NCBI RefSeq assembly: GCF_014648035.1
Contig: NZ_BMQI01000008.1
Coordinates: 47,721-111,720 of the forward strand
Direction: 5' to 3'
DNA from: Shewanella algicola
GTDB taxonomy: Bacteria; Pseudomonadota; Gammaproteobacteria; Enterobacterales; Shewanellaceae
Length of the DNA: 64,000 nt
In this document: positions 55,083 to 61,024 of the stretch, piece by piece
How the letters are laid out: the number at the start of each line of letters is the position of its first letter
How positions within the stretch are numbered: the first letter of the stretch is position 1
Translations under genes and position numbers: made by a program
Notes under the pieces: model-generated
Told to the model about the DNA's origin: nothing
The model's input: only the letters and a program-made list of their open reading frames with translations
Databases searched by the model: none

Positions 55083-56258
55083 ATGAATACTGCGGTGAAA
55101 TCACAAACATCTTCTTGGCATGATTATATACAGCCAGCGTATGACGATAACGGCAAGCCAAACTTCCTGAATAGTCATGGTGAAGTGCTTGAAGGAATTT
55201 ATACCGACATGCCTAACGAGGTTTATCATGCCTTAGATGCTCACAGCTCAACAGGCATTAAGACTTTCGCTAAAGGCCGTCACCATTACTATCGTCAATA
55301 TCTTTCAAATATTTGTCGCCTTAGAACCAAGCAACAGGAATTCACCTTTGATGCGGGTACTTACGGACACATGCTTGTATTGGAACCCCATAATTTCCAT
55401 GGTAACTACATGAGAAATCCTGTACCTGAAGACTTTCCTGACATTGAACTAATAGACTCTATTCCTCAATTAAAAGATGCGCTAGCAAGCCGTGGTCTGC
55501 CTGTATCTGGTGCAAAAGCAGTGTTAATTGAACGATTATACGAAAGCGACCCTACTTTGCCGATTTTTGAAAAGTTACGCGAAAATATGATTTGCGAGTT
55601 TTTAGATCAACGCTATAAAAATTATCTTCGTACTGATGTTGAACTCGATGATATGGCGAAATTTTATGGCATCGATGTCTCGTTAAACAGAGAAGCAAAA
55701 ATAAATGCGATCTTAGAAATTAGTCCAACACAACCTATTTGGGAAAAGCTTATTGCGACACATGTCATTGACCATATCGTTTGGGATGATGCTTTTAGGG
55801 TTCAAAAAAGCACACGTGCTCACCCGAAAGCTGACTGGTTGTTAAGTGATGGCTATCCAGAACTCTCTATTATCGCTCGCTGCCCGAAAACGGGTTTGCT
55901 TTTAAAAATACGTTTTGATTGGCTTCGCAATGACGCTATTGCGGTCGATTTAAAAACCACTCTTTCGACCAACCCAACTAAATTTGGTTATCAGGTTAGA
56001 GACTTGCGATATGACTTGCAGCAGGTTTTTTACTGCTACGTGGCAAATCTGGCGGGAGTACCGGTCAACGTCTTTGCATTTGTTGCAACAGAATACAAGG
56101 ATGCTGACAACTGTGAAACGTTCGAACTTTCTCAACGTAAAGTGGAAGAGTCGAAAGAAGACCTGTTTCAATATTTGGAAGAATTCAATGAAGCATTAAC
56201 GACGGGCAATTGGTATGGGCATGATAAAAGCCGTTCTACTTGGGTTATCGATGTGTAG
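55083..56258 (+). CDS. RecE-like exonuclease with SAP-type insertion (391 aa)
   Basis: The C-terminal PD-(D/E)xK core is visible: KIRFDWL (Asp279), AVDLKTT (Asp289, Lys291), GYQVRDLRYDLQQVFY; an upstream AGTYGHMLVLEP segment matches the RecE/DUF3799 core. Between them, residues 127-154 (IPQLKDALASRGLPVSGAKA...) fit a SAP DNA-binding motif. Residues 187-213 (VELDDMAKFYGIDVSLNREA) form a second related helix-loop-helix; each is followed by P-I-(F/W)-EKL, suggesting duplication. It would degrade 5' strands to make 3' overhangs for the RecT protein encoded next. GAGG precedes the start. Confidence 0.83.
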   Translation: MNTAVKSQTSSWHDYIQPAYDDNGKPNFLNSHGEVLEGIYTDMPNEVYHALDAHSSTGIKTFAKGRHHYYRQYLSNICRLRTKQQEFTFDAGTYGHMLVLEPHNFHGNYMRNPVPEDFPDIELIDSIPQLKDALASRGLPVSGAKAVLIERLYESDPTLPIFEKLRENMICEFLDQRYKNYLRTDVELDDMAKFYGIDVSLNREAKINAILEISPTQPIWEKLIATHVIDHIVWDDAFRVQKSTRAHPKADWLLSDGYPELSIIARCPKTGLLLKIRFDWLRNDAIAVDLKTTLSTNPTKFGYQVRDLRYDLQQVFYCYVANLAGVPVNVFAFVATEYKDADNCETFELSQRKVEESKEDLFQYLEEFNEALTTGNWYGHDKSRSTWVIDV

Positions 56259-56312
56259 TTGCCCGTTATAAAACCTGAATTACATTAGTTATATATTGCT
56301 AAGGGGCTTTCT

Positions 56313-57011
56313 ATGAACACGATTCCATTCCAACATGTTTTCTCTCAACACTTTGCTTACTTAAGCTCTCAAGCTTTTGATAGCTCATTTAATTTAAATG
56401 AAGAAATCAGTTATTTAAATCAAATTATATTTAACTCTCAATCAACAGCAAACCCGCTGTCCATGGCCGCTGACTGGTCAGTGTTTGACTTGTTGTTGAA
56501 TTTAGCTCGTTTAGGGTTATCTCTTAACCCGGAGAAAAAACTTGCTTATGTACTCCCTCATTATGTCGAAACGGGTGAAATGGCGTTAAAGCTATACCCT
56601 GGATATCGCGGTGAAATAGCTATTGCAACGAACTTTAACGTTATTCAAAACACCATGTCTACATTGGTATACGAAAAGGACCAATTCAAAGTCCAGGTGG
56701 CAACGAATGACGTTGAGCATTTTGTGACTTCATTATCATTAGATCCCAACGTAAGAGGTGCCTGTTCTGGTGGTTATTGCCGAAGCGTATTAAAGGATGG
56801 AAGTGTACATGTTGCGTATATGAGTATCGAAGAATTAGATGCCATCGCGCAAAATCAAATCGAAATGAATATGGGTAATACGCCTTGGAACTCTGTCTGG
56901 CGCTCAGAAATGCGCCGCGTAGCTTTATACCGGCGTGCAGCTAAAGATTGGCGAAACATGATTACCGCCTCAAATGAAACTAAATATGCATTATTATCAA
57001 CAGAATATTAG
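56313..57011 (+). CDS. RecT/Bet-family single-strand annealing protein
   Basis: 232 aa. LNLARLGLSLNPEKKLAYVLP, LYPGYRGEIAIA, then the MSIEELDAI...NTPWNSVWRSEMRRVALYRRAAKDW block are RecT-family marks. It anneals complementary strands and promotes strand exchange in phage-like recombination. AAGGGG lies ahead of the ATG; it follows the exonuclease by 54 bp and precedes the next gene by 11 bp. Confidence 0.9.
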   Translation: MNTIPFQHVFSQHFAYLSSQAFDSSFNLNEEISYLNQIIFNSQSTANPLSMAADWSVFDLLLNLARLGLSLNPEKKLAYVLPHYVETGEMALKLYPGYRGEIAIATNFNVIQNTMSTLVYEKDQFKVQVATNDVEHFVTSLSLDPNVRGACSGGYCRSVLKDGSVHVAYMSIEELDAIAQNQIEMNMGNTPWNSVWRSEMRRVALYRRAAKDWRNMITASNETKYALLSTEY

Positions 57012-57022
57012 GATTATCAATC

Positions 57023-57964
57023 ATGAACACAATAAACGCTACTCTAACTAACTTTGCTGATGCATTTGCAAAACCTTTGGACACCCAACAACACGATGCT
57101 ATCGCGCAGCTGGTGAATGATTCGTTAAACACGCGCTTTCAATTTGGTCACGAGTTTTACACGATGAAAGATGTTATTCCTACATCGCTTGTTGATGCCG
57201 TTGCGCCATACGTTGATTCTGGATTGGAGTTAAACAATCAATTAGTTGAATTAGAAGCGAGATATAACGAATCTAAATTTAGCTTTGAATTTGAAATTAG
57301 CCACACGTTAAGTGGTTTGACAGGCTTGTTAATTGACCAAACTTCCATTTCGAAAATACAGATAAACGCTGTGTACGAAAATGACACGTTAGTAATTGAT
57401 CATGCAAACCAACAAATTAATCATGACGTATCAATTGAACCAAGTGATCTACATGGTCTGTACTGCATAATTGATTTAGACAATGGCCAATCTTTCTTAT
57501 CGCAGATGTCTGCTGATGAGGCAAAGCAAGCGATGTGGGCCAACACGAACGATAGATTAAATGGCGTCAATCCATACACAACCAACTCAAAAAAATTGAT
57601 GTTCTATAAAGCCTCATGTTTACGTCGTGGACTCAAAACCATTTCAGCCTTTAATAACTGTGGTGATTTGGCGTTAGTGGCCACTTTGCTCAATTTACAT
57701 GACCGTCAATTTAATAAAGCCAAAGCCATGCGTAAAGTCATGCCAATCAACAGCTACAAGTTTCGAGGTTGTTCAAAGCAACCGAGCACAATAGACCTAA
57801 TGTTTAAAGCAGAACAGGGTAGCGTGGTTATTCCATTCAACTCAAATTCTATTCAGACAGAAAAAACAACTAAGACAGGAGCGCCGCAAACCAAATTGCT
57901 AACCGAGTTTTATGATGAAGGAATGCAAGCTTGGAACTCAGATACGCTCGGTGTAGGGTTTTAA
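57023..57964 (+). CDS. Hypothetical protein of the recombination operon (313 aa)
   Basis: Soluble. A segment (SQMSADEAKQAMWANTND then KLMFYKASCLRRGLKTISAF) is organised like the C-terminal part of RecT proteins (MSxEE...W...K.xxRRxxK), which could indicate a distant annealing-protein relative, but the N-terminus does not support it. AGGA is upstream of the ATG. It is 2 bases ahead of the next gene, so the two are coupled. Confidence 0.6.
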   Translation: MNTINATLTNFADAFAKPLDTQQHDAIAQLVNDSLNTRFQFGHEFYTMKDVIPTSLVDAVAPYVDSGLELNNQLVELEARYNESKFSFEFEISHTLSGLTGLLIDQTSISKIQINAVYENDTLVIDHANQQINHDVSIEPSDLHGLYCIIDLDNGQSFLSQMSADEAKQAMWANTNDRLNGVNPYTTNSKKLMFYKASCLRRGLKTISAFNNCGDLALVATLLNLHDRQFNKAKAMRKVMPINSYKFRGCSKQPSTIDLMFKAEQGSVVIPFNSNSIQTEKTTKTGAPQTKLLTEFYDEGMQAWNSDTLGVGF

Positions 57965-57966
57965 GT

Positions 57967-58926
57967 ATGAAGTCATATAAATACATTGAAAAGCTAGTCG
58001 TCATGCAGCACCCGGACTCAAAAGATCTTATTCGTTTAATGATTGAACATGACGGGCAGCAAACTTATGGTCTGCAACGTTCAATCGTTAATAAAGGCAA
58101 GGTGCGCCATTTTTATAACAAAAAATTATGGCACTCTGCCTACAACGTTAAATTAGAGCTGGCTCGGCGCATATCAGACTATGAAGATAAAGGGTTCGAT
58201 GTTATGACCGAAATATCACTCCAGCACAATAATATCGGCACAATACCTGAATTTTTTTATTCAAAAAAATCGATTAATGCCGGTGACAAAGCAGTGTCAA
58301 TCGAACCTACTGACGTGCCTATTTTTGTTGATTGTAGCTTTCACAAGCTTTCAATTCGAGACTTACGCTATAACACTGAGATTGTAGATGAAGATTTGAT
58401 TGCTTTTTTTAACACCTTAAGAAAAACAATCGAATTTTTACCTTTCACAATGGTGTCTGTGTGGTCTAATAATGAAATAAAAGTGCTATTGCTCGACTAT
58501 CATTCTAAACCTAAGCCTAAACATGGGTTTAACTATCTGGCTAAGATGGCCACAACAGAACCAATGGTGTTTGTCGTTACTGACTGCACAGTACAAAATT
58601 CTGTTATAAGCAATGACACGCTCAGCGAAAGCTTTGCTGTATTAAGCGGTGATTCGCTCACATATCATTTATCTTCCAAATGGAAGTCAGCAAACGTATT
58701 CTTAGAAAAAAATAACCATATTAACAGTTTTTCAGTTTACTGCATGGATTCTGGCGTTTATAGGGAGGTCTTAACGGATGTTAAGCTTAATGAGGTAGAC
58801 CGCTCTTGTAATGCAGAAATATTATTCACTCACGTTGAAAATCAAATCTCTAACGTAACATTTGTTCGGTCACTTGGCTTTCACGTAACAATTTCTAATG
58901 AAAAGGTGTTTTACCTACATAATTAA
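57967..58926 (+). CDS. Hypothetical protein of the recombination operon (319 aa)
   Basis: Starts MKSYKYIEKLVVMQHPDSKD at 57967, 2 bases after the previous stop; the 12 in-frame upstream codons are part of that gene. Soluble, beta-rich appearance, no recognisable motif. It may read the same polycistronic message as the exonuclease and RecT genes. Confidence 0.58.
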   Translation: MKSYKYIEKLVVMQHPDSKDLIRLMIEHDGQQTYGLQRSIVNKGKVRHFYNKKLWHSAYNVKLELARRISDYEDKGFDVMTEISLQHNNIGTIPEFFYSKKSINAGDKAVSIEPTDVPIFVDCSFHKLSIRDLRYNTEIVDEDLIAFFNTLRKTIEFLPFTMVSVWSNNEIKVLLLDYHSKPKPKHGFNYLAKMATTEPMVFVVTDCTVQNSVISNDTLSESFAVLSGDSLTYHLSSKWKSANVFLEKNNHINSFSVYCMDSGVYREVLTDVKLNEVDRSCNAEILFTHVENQISNVTFVRSLGFHVTISNEKVFYLHN

Positions 58927-58993
58927 CAACCAGATATAGTAAGTTTTTATGTTATTTTATTTGTAATTCATTGATATTTTTAAGGGGTTTTAT

Positions 58994-59305
58994 ATGTTGT
59001 TTTGGATTATATTGTTCATCGTCATTTTTTTAGCCATTAATGCCGTTTCGAAGAATAAGGCTAAAGCCGAACTGCAGCGCGCAAAATCGGCAATTCAAAA
59101 ATGTCGTGTTTGCCCAGAGTGTGCAGAAGACATAAAAGTAGAAGCTAAAAAATGTCGTTACTGTGGTGTCTCACTCATGCCCGTTACTGAGGATGAGCAG
59201 GCCCAAATTGACAAAGCTTATTCGTTGAAAATCTCAAAACTTGAGAATATGAACACAACACAGCCTCTGAACAAGAAATATCAAAACTCGGATGGTTGGA
59301 AGTAA
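58994..59305 (+). CDS. Membrane-anchored zinc-ribbon protein (103 aa)
   Basis: N-terminal TM helix (LFWIILFIVIFLAINAVS), then a zinc ribbon CPECAEDIKVEAKKCRYCG with Cys40, Cys43, Cys54, Cys57 of the UPF0547-like pattern, and a short polar tail. AAGGGG precedes the ATG. Probable last gene of the plus-strand operon; function unknown. Confidence 0.7.
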   Translation: MLFWIILFIVIFLAINAVSKNKAKAELQRAKSAIQKCRVCPECAEDIKVEAKKCRYCGVSLMPVTEDEQAQIDKAYSLKISKLENMNTTQPLNKKYQNSDGWK

Positions 59306-59664
59306 TCTTTGATAATGATGTGACAGAGGCGCTTTTTCTGACTTATACCGATCATTAAATCAGTTTATCATCTACTTCATTAAACGTCCCCGATAGGTAT
59401 CTTTTCGAGGACGCTTACTGCTCGACTCTTTTCGAAAAATCATTTTTCCTTGTATCTTGTTGAAATAACTAAGTTATAAATTTCACTTTCAAATAGTATC
59501 AGAGAATTAGCAGAAAAATTACCATAATTTGATATTTTGTGAAAAGAGGCAATATCATTTTATGGTTAGATAAAATATCTGTATTCAACATCACATCACA
59601 CTATGGTTGCGGCTTATCAAAGCGGTGAGATTATTAATTCACCTAACACAAAAAGGCCATCAAT
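59306..59664. other. Spacer without a gene
   Basis: 359 A/T-rich bases. I see only a short CGTCC...GGACG inverted repeat (around 59385-59412) and no credible ORF on either strand. Confidence 0.5.
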
Positions 59665-59892
59665 ATGTTCACTCTCAGTTTAGCTAACAAAAACCGCATC
59701 CAAACAATTTGTAGTCATGCCAACAGTAGAATTAATCCCGTTTATGAAATGGTATTAATTGAAGCAGAAAACAATCAAGTTCGTTTTAGCGCATCAAATG
59801 GCGCTCAATTCAACTCTTTGACGTTACCCGCGCAAGTGAGTGAGAATATCTCGTTTACCTTGTCAGCAAAGCGTTTGTCGCTGGAAGCATAA
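59665..59892 (+). CDS. Truncated sliding-clamp (DnaN N-domain)-like ORF (75 aa)
   Basis: MFTLSLANKNRIQTICSHAN then VYEMVLIEAENNQVRFSASNGAQFNSLTLPAQVSENISFTLSAKRLS follows the beta-strand pattern of the first domain of DNA polymerase III beta (P-vhe-LL...dg.lrlsatn...tvpa). It stops after 75 residues where the clamp has ~365. AAGG lies upstream of the ATG. Either a decayed phage/element clamp gene or a small stand-alone domain. Confidence 0.45.
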   Translation: MFTLSLANKNRIQTICSHANSRINPVYEMVLIEAENNQVRFSASNGAQFNSLTLPAQVSENISFTLSAKRLSLEA

Positions 59893-59938
59893 GCTGACAT
59901 AGGCTGCCTCCAGCTTTCAATCACTTAGCCAAAAGATG

Positions 59939-59977
59939 TAACCATAACCTGACATAAAATATAACCATAAACTGACA
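59939..59977. repeat. Direct repeat TAACCATAA(C/A)CTGACA, two copies 23 bp apart
   Basis: Copies at 59939-59954 and 59962-59977; an inverted ATGGTTATGACA follows at 60002-60013. They stand just after the truncated clamp-like ORF, at the right end of the island, and may be operator half-sites or recombinase sites. Confidence 0.5.
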
Positions 59978-60315
59978 AATAAGAGTAGCCTTTTTCAGGC
60001 CATGGTTATGACATGTACTTTTACAACACCCGGATATTTTAAAAATCACTGACAACGCTGCATAGCAAGTGGCAAGACTAGCATCGGTCAATTACACCAG
60101 TAGCAGCTGAGGCTCAAATCGCTCCAACTGTGGGCAAACACTATACGCTTCGGCCACACAGCATAAATCAGGTTATAGGAAGGAGCATCATACACTATTG
60201 AGCTTAGTAACGGCGTTGCCCCAAACTGCCCACCCAGCTGTCAGACACTGATCGCTTCACTGGCAAGCAGTGCTCAGACTACTGGTCACATTGCCCTGTT
60301 TCAAACAAGAAAAAG

Positions 60316-60331
60316 CCCCAATAAATTGGGG
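60316..60331 (-). terminator. Terminator of the Rhs/immunity unit
   Basis: CCCCAA-TAAA-TTGGGG; on the minus strand it is followed by CTTTTTCTTG. It is about 170 bp past the stop codon of the gene at 60501. Confidence 0.7.
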
Positions 60332-60386
60332 ATAGCACTGAAAGCCGGGGGCTGTCAGATCTGGTCGAAACTAATTCATGTAATGT

Positions 60387-60450
60387 CACGCATGGTGTTG
60401 TTCTAGTTTGTTTTTGGCGAAATTGATTAGATCAAACAGCACCATGCGTG
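60387..60450. repeat. Long-loop inverted repeat CACGCATGGTG / CACCATGCGTG
   Basis: Perfect 11-base arms (60387-60397 and 60440-60450), with partial complementarity continuing inward, around a 42-base centre. Non-coding. Could be a hairpin in the 3' region of the Rhs transcript or the ends of a small defunct element. Nothing else is seen in 59893-60500 apart from the repeat and terminator listed. Confidence 0.5.
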
Positions 60451-60500
60451 TCTACTAATTGATTGTAAAATAAATTATCTGGGGATTCCCTAGCCTACTA

Positions 60501-61022
60501 TTAATAAGGTTTTATTAAGTTAGCAACTTCTCTTAATATATCTTCTTCACTAGCAACAATACAGTTAGTCAAGTCACCTGATGTTCGCCCTAAATACTCT
60601 TGCCCAATAAGAATACCGCCTTCATGTTTAGTTAGTATCACTCTCTGCCTAGAATACTTTTCATCTTTAGGTGACAAATATAAAAATTTATCAGTGGAGT
60701 AAATTATTTCCATTACACCAGGAATTGGAATAATCATATTGGCCAACCTACTTTCACCTTTACCTGACAATAGTTCTTCCCAAACAGAATTTTTTTGACT
60801 CTCAAGACCTTCCATAGAAAAATAACTATATATATATGCACTAGATTTCGTATAAAAGCCTACTGTATTCTTCACGTCAAAACTACAGACATAAAATACC
60901 TTAGCTTTTGGCAAAAAAAACTCCCCGGTGCTCAGCTGGTGTTTTTCACCCCTTTCTTTCACACCTTCAGAACATGCTTGGCCAGAAAAGGTTAAAAACA
61001 TGATTAATAGTACATTTTTCAC
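60501..61022 (-). CDS. Candidate Rhs immunity protein (secreted or lipoprotein-like, ~173 aa)
   Basis: GTG start at 61022 is served by AGGAGG inside the end of the rhs gene; a GTG at 61028 would overlap rhs by 4 bases. N-terminal hydrophobic signal ending FSGQACSEG, where the Cys could be lipidated although the -3 to -1 residues are not a canonical lipobox. The rest is a ~150-residue soluble domain without a recognised family. Being coupled directly behind an Rhs toxin gene is the usual place for its immunity gene; an exported location would fit a toxin acting in the periplasm. Function inferred only from position. Confidence 0.6.
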   Translation of the reverse strand: MKNVLLIMFLTFSGQACSEGVKERGEKHQLSTGEFFLPKAKVFYVCSFDVKNTVGFYTKSSAYIYSYFSMEGLESQKNSVWEELLSGKGESRLANMIIPIPGVMEIIYSTDKFLYLSPKDEKYSRQRVILTKHEGGILIGQEYLGRTSGDLTNCIVASEEDILREVANLIKPY

Positions 61023-61024
61023 AA

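Noticed and set aside
60387..60450. attC site of an integron
   Set aside because: No RYYYAAC/GTTRRRY core sequences at the arms and no cassette structure nearby; the integrase in the window is not the IntI type.
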